The position numbers and the translations under genes were made by a program. Below are positions 28,230 to 38,619 of a stretch of 64,000 bases of DNA, piece by piece; the stretch's first letter is position 1, and every line of letters starts with the position of its first letter. Below the pieces are notes generated by a model that was not told the origin of the DNA, searched no databases, and saw only the letters and a list, made by a program, of their open reading frames with translations. Source of the stretch: Gemmatimonadaceae bacterium (GTDB lineage: Bacteria; Gemmatimonadota; Gemmatimonadetes; Gemmatimonadales; Gemmatimonadaceae); the NCBI GenBank assembly GCA_016720905.1, contig JADKJT010000016.1, positions 78,831-142,830 of the forward strand. The letters are read 5' to 3'.

Positions 28230-28628
28230 TCAGCAGTTGCTGACACCAACTATTGTTCGCAACAGGCACGGAAAATTCGAGTCGGTGCCGGCCCGGTATA
28301 GCGTGAAGTCCACCACCACCGTCCCGTTCGAGGTGACCGTCACGGTCTTTGTCAGGGAGGTCGTGGAGACGTAGCCTTCGCGCGGGATGACCCGCACGAG
28401 ATACACGCCGGCGTCAGCGACTCCGATGTCGACGGTGCCGTCACCCTGTGTGCGGGTGTCGAGTCGCGTCGCCGTTGGCAGTGTCACGATCACCTGGTTG
28501 CGGCCCGCTGGCGCGCCGCGGTCATCCCGCAGGCGGATACTGATGACTGTCGCGTCGGGGGCGGTGGCGCCGCGGGAGCTGCATGACGCGAGACCGACGA
28601 ACAGCAGGACGGTGATGAGCGGGCGCAT
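28230..28628 (-). CDS. Small lipoprotein with carboxypeptidase-regulatory/Ig-like fold
   Basis: 132 residues. The lipobox is LASC (Cys at about 16). The remainder is a single beta-sandwich of the kind found in carboxypeptidase regulatory or bacterial Ig-like repeats (VISIRLRDDRGAPAGRNQVIVTL ... DGTVDIGVADAGVYLVRV), with two Cys near the C-terminus that may form a disulfide (FPCLLRTIVGVSNC). Convergent with the class V protein, 7 bp from its stop. Function unknown. Confidence 0.75.
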   Translation of the reverse strand: MRPLITVLLFVGLASCSSRGATAPDATVISIRLRDDRGAPAGRNQVIVTLPTATRLDTRTQGDGTVDIGVADAGVYLVRVIPREGYVSTTSLTKTVTVTSNGTVVVDFTLYRAGTDSNFPCLLRTIVGVSNC

Positions 28629-28794
28629 GGGAAGTCCTCAAACTGAATCCGTGTCGTGAAGACGGTGCGACGATCCCCACTCCTGAAATGAACCAAAGGC
28701 CCGGCGGGCGGGCAAGAGGAAGCCGCTGGCGAAGTCCATCCGGCGCACTCACTTTTATCCGGCCGCCACCGACCCACTGCCAGAGGAGCACCGC

Positions 28795-29061
28795 ATGTGC
28801 CGCAATATCAAGACGCTTGCCAATTTCGAGCCACCCGCGACCGACGGCGAGATCCGCGCGTCCGCCCTGCAATTCGTGCGCAAACTGAGCGGGTCCACGC
28901 GTCCGTCAAAGGCGAACGAAGCGGCGTTCAACCGCGCTGTCGATGACGTGACGTTGGCCGCGGAGCGGCTCGTGCGATCCATGACCACGAACGCGCCGCC
29001 GCGCACACGCGAAGAGGAACTGGAGAAGGCGCGGGCGCGCAATCTCAAGCGATTCGGGTGA
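28795..29061 (+). CDS. DUF2277 family protein
   Basis: 88 residues beginning MCRNIKTLANFEPPATDGEI and ending KARARNLKRFG, with the internal SGSTRPSKANEAAF segment. This is the complete and highly conserved DUF2277 family, small cytoplasmic proteins of unknown function found in many phyla. Convergent with redox operon B (13 bp between the stops). Confidence 0.93.
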   Translation: MCRNIKTLANFEPPATDGEIRASALQFVRKLSGSTRPSKANEAAFNRAVDDVTLAAERLVRSMTTNAPPRTREEELEKARARNLKRFG

Positions 29062-29073
29062 AAGCGGAGGGCG

Positions 29074-31905
29074 CTACACCAATCCGTGGGCGACCTTGCT
29101 GCGCTGCTCCTGCGCCTTGAAGGCACCAAAACGCGGTAGGAATTTGTCCCAGTCGATGATGTGCGCATCGATTTCGGGACCATCGATGCACGCATGTTTG
29201 CGCACCATCACGCCGTCAAGAATCACCGGCACCATGCAGGCACCGCACATGCCCGTCGCGTCCACCATGATCGAGTTGAGACTGGCAATGGTCCGCACAC
29301 CATACGGTCGCGTGAGATCGCTCACCGCGCGCATCATGAGCGGCGGACCAATGGCCACCACCTCGGCGATCCGTCGACCCTTGCTCGTCACGTCCGCCTT
29401 CAGGATCTCGTCCAACGGTCCGGTGACGAAACCCTTCACCCCGAACGTGCCGTCATTCGACGTGTAGATCACGTCCAGTTGTTCGCCGTACTCTGCCTGG
29501 AGCCGCCCCACCCGCTCCTGCTCACCGGTCCAGAACAACAGGTTGGCCGAGCGGAAGCCGGCAATCAGTGTGACGTGATGGCCCATCCGCAGGTGCTCCC
29601 GCATGATCGGATACACGGGTGGCAGCCCCACGCCACCGGCCACGAACACGACCGTTTCATCGGCCGCATGCGCGTGCAGCTCGCTGGCGCGACCAAGCGG
29701 CCCGGCAATGCCGGCAAACGACTCGCCAACCGCCATCTTGTTCATCAGCATTGAGCTCGTACCCATCCCCTGAATCACGAGATCAATCGTGCCGGCCTCG
29801 GTGTCCCAATCGGCCAGCGTGAGTGGCACCAGTTCGCCGTCTTCCCACGCCAGTACGCGCACGAATTGACCAGCCTTCGCTGACGCCGCAATGAGCGGCG
29901 CGCGCACCGTGAACTCCACAATGCCACCGGCCAGGTCGACTTTGTTCACGATGGTCTGACTGGCCTGTCCGAGTTCGGTGTAGCGTGCTGCCCTTTCCAC
30001 GCGCTCCTTGATCTCTTCAGCAGAGAAGGGAATCGCCCCGACAATCTCCCGCGCCGCGGCCTGTCCATCACCTGCCGCACGAATGGCCGTGGAACCGCCG
30101 CGCGCCGCATCGCCACCGGTGTACACGTCGGCAATCGACGTGCGCTGCGAGCCCGGCTCCAGTTCGATGGTGCCCCACTTCGACGTCTTGAGCCCCGGCT
30201 CCGCGTCGGTCATGATCGGGTTGGCCTTGTTGCCCAACGCCATGATCACCAGGTCCACCGGCACCCGCTCCGTGTTCCCTGTTGCGATCGGACTACGTCG
30301 ACCGGTCTTGTCCGGCGGGCCGAGTTCGTTGACCTCGAGCACGGCATGACTGATGAAGTTCGTCACGGCATCGCCAATGAACTCGATTGGCGTGCGCAAT
30401 GCCTTGAGCTGAATGCCTTCTTCCAGCGCGTGATGCAACTCCTCCTTGCGCGCCGGCATTTCCGACTGCGTACGACGATAGACAATCGTGACATTGGCGC
30501 CGAGTCGGCGTGCGGTCCGCGCGGCATCCATGGCCGTGTTGCCGCCGCCAATCACGAAGACTTCCTTGCCGTTGGTGTCGGGCAACGGCGTTTCGTACTT
30601 GTCGTCGATGGCGCGCATCAGATTCACGCGCGTCAGGAACTCATTCGCCGACATTACGCCCAGCAGGTGCTCGCCCGGCACATTCATGAACGTAGGCAAA
30701 CCGGCGCCAGTGCCCACGAAGATCTTCCAGAAGCCCGCCGCCTTGAGGTCGTCCAGCGTAGCGGTCTTGCCCACCACGAAGTTGCGCACGAAACGACCGC
30801 CCAGCCGCGTGATCTTGTTGACCACGTCGTCAATCAGTTCGTTGGGCAGCCGGAATTCAGGAATGCCGTAGCGCAGCACACCGCCCAGCTCATGAAACGC
30901 CTCGAACACGGTGACGGGGAATCCTTCCACGGCCAGCAGATACGCGTTGATCAGCCCCGACGGGCCTGATCCCACCACCGCAATGGGTGGCTTGTCGCCG
31001 CGCACCCAGGGACTCACCACGCCGGCGAATCGCGGTGAGATGTCCGGGTTCACCAGTTTGTCGCGCTGCGGCAGATACCACTCCAGTTGACCAATCTCGA
31101 TGGGTCGCTTGGTGTGCGCGCACACGCTCTGGCATTGCAACTCCTGCGGACACACGCGGCCGGTCACATTGGGAAGCGGGTTGCATCCCTCAATCAGCTC
31201 CAGCGCCTGCCGGAACTTGCCCTGACCCAGCAAGTCCAGCATCTCGGGAATGTGGATCTTGACCGGACAGCCGCCCTTGGGCTCGGGTTTGCCATGCACC
31301 AGGACACCCAGTTCGCATGGCCGATCCTGACACTGCTTGTCCCGCAGCACTTCAAGCCACACGAACAGCTCGACCTCGCGCGCCGAGTAGCCCACGTTCA
31401 TGTAGCCCAGATAGCCCTGATTCACCAGCTCAAAGTCGTGTGAACGCTGTTCGGCGGGACGGATGTATGGTGGAATGTAGGCATCGCTTGGCCAACCCAC
31501 CGACAGTCCTTTGAACATCGGGTACCGATCCGACAGATGCTCGTCGATGGCCTTGATGAACTTGCGCTTGAACTTGAGCGGCATTGCCCACAAAAAGCGC
31601 AACAGGATGGTGCTCATCTCATCGTCGCGCACCAGCAGGTTCCAGATGGTGCTCGTGAATGCCGCGCCCAGCGCATCCTGCTGGAATTCCCACGCAATGG
31701 CCTGCACGCCGTCGGCCACAAACATGCTGCGCAGCGACGTCGGGTCGGCCAGCAGTCGCTTCTTCAGCAACTCGATCTGCTTCTGGAAGAGGCTGACGGC
31801 ATCGGTATGCTCAAGCTCTTCCAGCTGGCTGCGCGTCGCCTCCAGCGTGCGCGTGCTCTGCGCATACTGTTCCAGCTCGTCCTGCACCGGCAGCACTCGG
31901 CTCAT
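29074..31905 (-). CDS. Fused NfnB-NfnA-type flavoprotein with a novel N-terminal domain
   Basis: 943 residues from ATG 31905, which overlaps the PFOR stop by 4 bp (ATGA). Three parts: (1) residues 1 to about 190, helical, no family recognised; (2) a GltD/NfnB/SudA domain with CPVKIHIP, GRVCPQELQCQSVC, FAD motif VVGSGPSGLINAYLL, NADPH motif VIGGGNTAMDAARTA and TGGDAARGGSTAIRA; (3) an NfnA/SudB domain with LVPLTLADWDTEAG, VFVAGGVGLPPVYP and iron-sulfur loop GMCGACMVPV...KHACIDGP. The first iron-sulfur motif is altered: CQDRPC is followed by a 15-residue insert before CP, and the first Cys of the usual CxxC is absent. Likely accepts electrons from the ferredoxin reduced by the enzyme encoded just upstream. 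Confidence 0.9.
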   Translation of the reverse strand: MSRVLPVQDELEQYAQSTRTLEATRSQLEELEHTDAVSLFQKQIELLKKRLLADPTSLRSMFVADGVQAIAWEFQQDALGAAFTSTIWNLLVRDDEMSTILLRFLWAMPLKFKRKFIKAIDEHLSDRYPMFKGLSVGWPSDAYIPPYIRPAEQRSHDFELVNQGYLGYMNVGYSAREVELFVWLEVLRDKQCQDRPCELGVLVHGKPEPKGGCPVKIHIPEMLDLLGQGKFRQALELIEGCNPLPNVTGRVCPQELQCQSVCAHTKRPIEIGQLEWYLPQRDKLVNPDISPRFAGVVSPWVRGDKPPIAVVGSGPSGLINAYLLAVEGFPVTVFEAFHELGGVLRYGIPEFRLPNELIDDVVNKITRLGGRFVRNFVVGKTATLDDLKAAGFWKIFVGTGAGLPTFMNVPGEHLLGVMSANEFLTRVNLMRAIDDKYETPLPDTNGKEVFVIGGGNTAMDAARTARRLGANVTIVYRRTQSEMPARKEELHHALEEGIQLKALRTPIEFIGDAVTNFISHAVLEVNELGPPDKTGRRSPIATGNTERVPVDLVIMALGNKANPIMTDAEPGLKTSKWGTIELEPGSQRTSIADVYTGGDAARGGSTAIRAAGDGQAAAREIVGAIPFSAEEIKERVERAARYTELGQASQTIVNKVDLAGGIVEFTVRAPLIAASAKAGQFVRVLAWEDGELVPLTLADWDTEAGTIDLVIQGMGTSSMLMNKMAVGESFAGIAGPLGRASELHAHAADETVVFVAGGVGLPPVYPIMREHLRMGHHVTLIAGFRSANLLFWTGEQERVGRLQAEYGEQLDVIYTSNDGTFGVKGFVTGPLDEILKADVTSKGRRIAEVVAIGPPLMMRAVSDLTRPYGVRTIASLNSIMVDATGMCGACMVPVILDGVMVRKHACIDGPEIDAHIIDWDKFLPRFGAFKAQEQRSKVAHGLV

Positions 31906-34900
31906 CGAATGATCTCCGAATCGCAATTGGCGGCCACGCGGGCGACACGCGCAACAAGGTCGGGCGTGATGGTGACCCTCGAAAGCGCGCCCGGAATCAT
32001 ATGCGCGACGTCCTTGGTGACTCCGTCAACCACAATGCGGGTCTTCTCGAACAACTCGCTTACTTCCTGATAGCAAGTCTTGCAGTTGGTGCAGAGCGCC
32101 ACGTCTTCGTCGCGTAGCATGGGCAAGCCGGCCACGCCCGCCGCCGTGCTCGCCGATGCGGTCGGCACCGCGGCTACCGCCACCGCACCGGCGGCGGCAG
32201 TTGTCGCTCCGGCCATCGCGCGGCTTCCGCCAAAGGGCGATAACGCCGCCGCCAAACTGCCAGCCGGCGCGCTGGACGCCGCCGCCAGTTCACTCATCGC
32301 GCGCGCGATCACATCCAGTGACGACTCACGCTGCACGACCGATTCCTGATACCGCTGCTGCAGCGCCGCGACTTCCACGTGATGCGCCGCATCCAACTTC
32401 TCCACCTGACGTCCCGCCAGAATCTGCAGCGTGCGCCAGTACTTCCGGCGCTCTTCCACCAGGTGAACGATTGTGTTGGAGACCTCCATGCGAATCAGCT
32501 GCTTCTCATCGTCCGTCGCGAACACGAACGGCGTCTTGCCAACCCGATCCAGCGCCGACAGCGTGACGTATTCGTGAATAGGCACCGCACGCGCACCTGG
32601 TGACAGCAGGCGGAATTGCTTCCGGAAGCGCGTTTCCTCCTGTGCAAACGTGGCCGGGGTGAGTGGCACCGGCAGCAACTTGGTTTCGCCGTTCTCGACG
32701 TACTCGAGCGAACTGGTGGTCCAGTCCTGATCGAGGTCCGGGTTGCCTTCCAGCGAAAAGCGCCCGTACAAATCGTTCCCGCGACGCGGGTCGTGCACGA
32801 ACACCGGATTCATGCGGCTTTCCACGGCGAGTCGCGACCGTTGGCTCGCCGCCGCGTCGGCAATGCCGTGCTCGGCCTGACAAGGCGTATAGACGTCCAG
32901 CACGGCCGGTGATGCGGAGTAATTGAGATACTCCATCACGTTCTTCAGGAAATGCCCCTGCAGCGACGTGGACGTTTGCACGACAAATACGTTCGGATGG
33001 AACGCGGCGATCAGCCCGAGTTCCTTGCGATCTTCCTGCTTGCCCGCATGTGCGGCGCCAAAGCGTGTCAGATCGGAGTCCTGCCCCGTGAGGCTGGCGG
33101 TCGACGTCTGTCCACCGGTGTTGGAGTACACACCGGTGTTGAGCACCACCACCTTGATCGGCGTACTGGTGGTGAGTAGCCGAGACAGTGCGCCAAAGCC
33201 AATGTCGTACGTGGCGCCGTCGCCACCCATGCTGACAACAGTTGGCAGCAGCGCCAACTCCTGCGGCGTGAACTGATTCCAACCAAAGAAGCGCAGCGCC
33301 TGGTCGTGTACCGTCGGATCGTAGGCGTTGTCGAGTTCCAACCGCGCGACGCGCAGCGCCTTGATGTCGTCCAGGGCGGCCGCCGCTATGCCTTCGAACA
33401 GCCCCTTCGCCACTGCCGGTGTGTCCTGGAACAGACTGTTCACCCACGGATCGTTGTACGGATTGAATGGGAACGTCGAGGCATACACACTGCTGCACCC
33501 GGTGGCATTGGCGATCACCGCCGACGCGGGACCGTTGCCTGTGGGTCCGCTTTCCAGCAGGTAGAGCCGCTTCTCCAGGGTCTCGATGGCGCGTGCAATG
33601 CGCTCCGCACGCGTGGGGTCATCGAGCACCGTCGGTCGTTTCGCATGCAGTCGGCCAATCAGGGCATCCAGCTCGCGGATGTGTTCCTTGCGGCGCTTGG
33701 CGTGGATGGCGTGGTTGAGCGAGGTGACGAGGCGAATGGCCGTGACTTCACCGCAGCCGCGACAGGCGCCATGCCCGCCGGTGGTGGCATAGTAGTTGGC
33801 GCGCGCCAGCATCATGCGTTTGATGTCGCCGCCTTCCTTGACGGCGGTGTCGACGAAGCGGGTGGGCGTGTCGGCGGTCTGGCTCAGGAATTCAAAGCGC
33901 GCCTGCAGCGTTTCAAGGATCGTGGCGTCCTGCACGCGCGGCTGCAGGGCACCCGGGCCGCACACGTCGATGCACTCCATGCAGCCACTGCACTTCCACG
34001 GGTCGATGGCCAGCGAGAAGAGACCGCCGGCACCCGCCTTTTCCTTCTCCATGGCGTCGAAGAACGGTCGAGTGCGCGCCACTGGATATGTCGACAGCAC
34101 GTCAACCAGTCGGCCGAGATTGCGCTTGAGCGTGGGACTGTCGTCGGTATCGACGCTGGCCGCCGCCTCAGCAACGGCCGCATGCAACGGCCGAGTGTCC
34201 TTGCTGGCGCGGTAGAGCTCACGCACCGCCGCGCTCAATCCATGCACCTGTTCGCGCAGGGCTATGCGCTGCGGCTCGGCTATGTCCAGCTGTTTGATAC
34301 CCGTCAGCAGCAGGTCGTGAATGTCGTGCACCGTATTGGGGATGGCCGCATCGGGGCACACCAGCGTGCATTCCATGCACCCGGTGCATTGATCGGCCAG
34401 GAACTCCGGGACTTCGCGTCGGAACAGGCCCTTGTCCTTCCAGGCGGCGCTGCCGGCCGGGATGAACATTCCCGTGCCAGGCAGCACCGGCGATTCGCCA
34501 ATGGTGCCATCGCGGAATGGCGCACCGATCATCTGTTCGTAGTAGTCGGGGTCGAACATCCCCTCATTGGGCGCGCATCCGTTGTGACGACACATGCCCG
34601 CCGAGATGGCGATGGTGCGGCGCGCCTTCGTGGCCACCTGCGTTTCGAGCTCAGCGAATTCGGGTGCGTCGTACTCCACGCGCTGCACGGCCTCCAGCCC
34701 TTCTGCCATCACGGAGAGGTTGCCTTCCACCACCGCGCCGCCTTTGGACCCGAACTTCTTGGAGATCTGTTTGCGGATCTTGTCGAGCAACACGTCGCGT
34801 GGTGCGTCCGCTGCAATGCGGTCCACATGGCCGCACACTGCGCCAATGAACGCGATCCCCATCATGCGGGTCTCAAGTTCGGGCGTGGGCGCATGGCGCT

Positions 34901-36919
34901 TGGCCACCGCAAAGCCGTCGAGAATGAAGAAGCGGATGTGTCGCGCACGAATAGTCTTGCGCGCCTGCTCGGGCAGTTCCTTCCACACCTCAATCGGCGA
35001 CAACGTGGACTGCAACACGAACGTGCCGCCGTCAATCAGGCCGCGCAGCGGATTGGTGTGACTAAACACTTTGTGATCGGGTGAGATCACAATCTCCACG
35101 TCTTCCAGTTCCGCATTGGTGAGCTTCACCAATTCCGGACTGAGCGTGATGTAATAGTTGGTGGGGCACCGCTCTTTTCCGAGCCGTACTTGGGCGCGGC
35201 TTTCGAATGCAGATCCAGCGCGCCGGCCAGAATGTCGGTGATGAGTTTGCCCGTGGCGATGGTGCCATAGCCTCCCACCGAATGGAACCGAATACGAAAC
35301 GCCTCCGGCGGCAGCAGTCGCGGATTGGGCTCCGTTTCCAGTGCCATGAGTTCCGTTTCCGGATACGCGACTCGCAACCGGTCTTGCAACGCGGCCAACG
35401 ACGGCGACGGGTTCTTGGCAAAGAACTGCGAACCCAGATACACGAAGGGCGCGTTGGTGGTCTCCATGTTCTTGTAGGCCGCCACCAGATGGCGCGGCTG
35501 CAAGTCATGCGCGCCCAGTCCGAAAATGGCCGTCGTCATCTTGGGCAGTGTTTCAATGACGGGAATGCCCGGATGACGAATGCCGCTGGCATTCTCTACG
35601 CCCTTGAAGAGGGCCTGCGTAACCAGACTGGCCAGCGCCGTCACATCCGACCGTTCCAGCACGGTAACCGCCTTCTTGCCGCGCAGTGCTTCCACCAACT
35701 CCGCTTCGGGAAACGGCTGCAGCAACTTCACCGAGACCACGCCCACCTTCTTCCCCTGACTGCGCAGATAGGTGGCCACGGCCTCGGCATCGTCCGTGAC
35801 GGAACCCAAACCTACCAATACCGTTTCGGCGTCGTCGCACAGAAACGTGTTGATCGGCTTGTACGTGCGTCCGGTCAACTGTGCGTACTCGGCCATGGCC
35901 TCGCGCACGAAATGCGGCACTTCGCTGACGAAGTGCGTGCGATGGTCTACCGAGCCGGCCTGGAAGTCCGCCTGATTCTGGACGCCGCCGGTGAGTCCGG
36001 GGTTGTTGATGTCCACCAGCGCCGGCACGCGCTGCCGGGTGCCCTTCTCGAAGGCATTGATCCACTGGCGTTTCCAAGGCGCCTGCAACTCCTCCGGACT
36101 CCACGCCAGCGTGGCGTCAATGCCGGCGCCCGTGTTGTCGCGCTCGATGGCGTCCGCGTTGGAGACCAGGTGCACAAGAATCTGCTCGTAGTGGCCCGGC
36201 GCGAGATCGGCGCGATGCCGGCCCAGGTATTGCTCCAACTGGTACACTCGTCCCTTGGCGCCAAACAGCATTTCCTGTGCCACCGTCGGCGCCTTCATGC
36301 GACCTGACGGATCACCGAGAAAGACGCGCAGCAACTCGGGCTCGGGCATGAGCGCTTCGCTCATCATGTGACTGGTGGCGAACCCGTCCATGGCGTTTGC
36401 CACCGGAATCAGTGACGTGGCGCTGACCTTGTATGAGATCGCCGCGAGATCGGCCGCTTCCTGCGGGTTGGAGCCAAACAGGATGGTGTAACCCGACTGC
36501 AGCAGCGCGTACACGTCATCGTGGCCGGCCATCACGTTCAGCGAGTGTTTGGACACCACGCGCGCGGCAACCTGCAGCACAAATCCGCCCACCTTCTTGC
36601 CCACGGTGACGTAGTGCGATTCCATTCCGTAGAGAATGCCCTGGCTGGACGAGGCATTCGATACATACTTGCCACCGGTCAGGGCCGCGCCCAGGGCGCC
36701 ACTCTGCGCGGAATGTTCACCTTCCGGTTCGAAGAAGAACGGGTGCTTGCCCCACACGTTGCAGCCGCCGGCGGCGCGGAACGCCTCGAAGAGCTCGGAA
36801 ATTTCGGTAGAGGGGGTGATCGGATACCCGATGACGCCGCCACATACATGCCCCATCACTTCGGCTACGGCACCGTTGCCGTGGATGACCGTTTCGATGC
36901 CGGGGAATCGCACACTCAT
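31902..36919 (-). CDS. nifJ: Giant NifJ-type pyruvate:ferredoxin (flavodoxin) oxidoreductase, one-base frameshift
   Basis: In the given sequence the gene is split into 597- and 1076-residue frames. Adding one C to the run at 35163-35166 (minus strand CCCC) restores GAPTNYYITLSPELVKLTN and a single protein of about 1,673 residues; typical NifJ has about 1,200. Order: alpha domain (GGVIGYPITPSTEISE; ASSSQGILYG), domain II, gamma domain (FHSVGGYGTIATGKLI), 8Fe ferredoxin (CTGCMECTLVC and CSGCMECIDVC, 132 residues apart), TPP domain (GHGACRGCGE, GDGATYDIGFG ... NTGVYSNTGGQ, TGCSSVYASTFPFNPYNDPWVNS), a ~250-residue extension and a C-terminal CTNCKTC ferredoxin-like end. It oxidises pyruvate or another 2-oxoacid with CoA and reduces ferredoxin. 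Overlaps the fused flavoprotein gene. Confidence 0.9.
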
Positions 36920-37188
36920 AAGTCGTATCCGTGTCGAGGATTGTGTAATTACGATTCACGTATGCGCTGTGCGCGCAGCGCCGCAATAGGGCGAATTCCT
37001 GAGACGCGATGGCATTGTGATGACGATCATCGGTCTGGAGTTTCCGACAAAATCATGCGGATTCCTGGTTTGTCGGGTGTTCCCTGATGGATCGTACGAG
37101 TCGTCGTCGCACGTTATAGCGACGAGCCCGGCAGCACCCTGCCGATGTCCGGTTGCGTCCCGTTCCCGCCTCTCACTTCGGGGAGCCT

Positions 37189-38508
37189 GTGCAGCGCGTC
37201 ATTCGTCGCATCGGCGCGTTGGTTGGTGCGCTTGCCGTTGCCATCATGGTCTTCGTGGTCGCCGCCTCACTCGACCTGGGCGTGCTGCCGCTGGCGGTGA
37301 TGGCCCTGGCCGCATTTCTGGTGAGCGGATACGCTCTGCTGCGGTTCAGCCTGCGCTTTGACACGTCGCCGGCAGTGCAGGGCGACCGGCGCGTTCCGGT
37401 GTGGCGATGGCTGGTTGGCGGTGCGGCGGCATACGCCATGGCCGCACAGTTGCTGGTGGGCACGGCTCCGTCTCACGATGTGGTGGCCCCGACGCCGACG
37501 CCCGACACGAAGTTCTGGACCCTGGGCAATGGGTCGCGTATCGCGTACGAGGTAGCGCCCGCAACGGGCGCGTCGCGGCACGCGCCCATCGTGGTGCTGC
37601 ATGACGGTCCGGGAATGCCGGTGCTGCCGTTCCTGCATGCGCTGGGAAAGCGCCCGCTGGACTTCGTGCGTGACGACGGATACGACGTGTACTACTACGA
37701 CCAATTGGGCGCCGGGTTGTCCGGACGTATCGACCTGACCGCCGCACCACCGTACACAGTGGCCCGTCACGTTGCCGATCTTGAGGAGATTCGGCGAACG
37801 CTCAACGTCCCGAAGATGGTCCTGTTTGGCACCGGATGGGGAGCGACGCTCGCGGTCGACTATCTGGCTGAGCACGCCGAGCACGTGGAGAAGCTGATTC
37901 TCGAATCACCGGTGGCCGTGTGGGCGCCGGCGTGGCCCGACCAGATCAGCCCGACGGCACGTGCGAAGATGACGGACGTGCAGGCGTCCGCGCTGGCGGC
38001 GTTGCAGCGTCCGCCGCTTCGTCTGGTGCTCGGCCGCATGATGGCTGACTTCAGTCCGCGCGCTGCGCACACCTTCATTGCGGATTGGGAGGGTGATCAG
38101 TGGTGGACGAAAACGACGGAAGAGTCCATCCGACTGGGTCAGCCCAACTACACCTGTCATACTGATCCGGGACAAGGTATTCCGGTGCCCTCGGGGTTGG
38201 GGTTCTTCGCCAACAGCTACACACTGGCCGACGCGGTGCGTCGACCTGATATCCGTCCGACACTCGCCAAAATCCCCACCAGCGCGCTGATCCTGCGCGG
38301 GACGTGCGACTACACCGATTGGCGCGTGTCGACGGAATACCTGCGCCTGTTGTCTGGCGCGCACTACGTGGCAATCCCGGCGGCAGGTCATTTCATCTGG
38401 CTTGAGCAGGAGTCGATGTTCGCCGAAGTCGTGCGTGCGTACTTGCGCGGTGAGGCCCTGCCCCTTGAGGCCTATGACCCCGCGCATCGGATGCCTCTAC
38501 CGCGATAG
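37189..38508 (+). CDS. Membrane-anchored alpha/beta hydrolase (S33-like) lacking its nucleophile Ser
   Basis: 439 residues from GTG 37189 (GGGGAG 3 bp upstream; TTG 37153 is an alternative). Three hydrophobic segments (about 8-29, 31-52, 75-92) precede an alpha/beta-hydrolase domain resembling proline iminopeptidases: LHDGPGMPVLPF (oxyanion motif, usually HGGPG), YYYDQLGAGLSG and the nucleophile elbow. The elbow reads FGTGWGATL, with Gly216 (codon GGA, 37834-37836) where family members have Ser. The acid (GTCDYTDW) and His (AAGHFIW) regions are kept. As sequenced it should not act by the usual serine mechanism. It may be a binding protein or a decayed enzyme. Confidence 0.85.
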   Translation: MQRVIRRIGALVGALAVAIMVFVVAASLDLGVLPLAVMALAAFLVSGYALLRFSLRFDTSPAVQGDRRVPVWRWLVGGAAAYAMAAQLLVGTAPSHDVVAPTPTPDTKFWTLGNGSRIAYEVAPATGASRHAPIVVLHDGPGMPVLPFLHALGKRPLDFVRDDGYDVYYYDQLGAGLSGRIDLTAAPPYTVARHVADLEEIRRTLNVPKMVLFGTGWGATLAVDYLAEHAEHVEKLILESPVAVWAPAWPDQISPTARAKMTDVQASALAALQRPPLRLVLGRMMADFSPRAAHTFIADWEGDQWWTKTTEESIRLGQPNYTCHTDPGQGIPVPSGLGFFANSYTLADAVRRPDIRPTLAKIPTSALILRGTCDYTDWRVSTEYLRLLSGAHYVAIPAAGHFIWLEQESMFAEVVRAYLRGEALPLEAYDPAHRMPLPR

Positions 38509-38619
38509 CACGCGGGCGAGCGGGCCGCCTAGCGTGGACAGTTCGTGTCTGAGAAGGCAAGTTGTCGGTCCCGCCTCTTGGCCAACAGCCGCCCCCTACC
38601 GGACAGGATCCAGAGCCCA

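Noticed and set aside
33306..35084. A 592-codon open frame on the plus strand opposite the NifJ gene
   Set aside because: It has no family features, is rich in His/Arg/Gln, and mirrors the GC-rich codon structure of the real minus-strand gene.
36920..37188. Redox regulator (Rex or FNR-type) operator upstream of the NifJ gene
   Set aside because: TTGTGTAATTACGATTCACG resembles a palindrome only loosely and does not match the TTGTGA-N6-TCACAA or TTGAT-N4-ATCAA forms.
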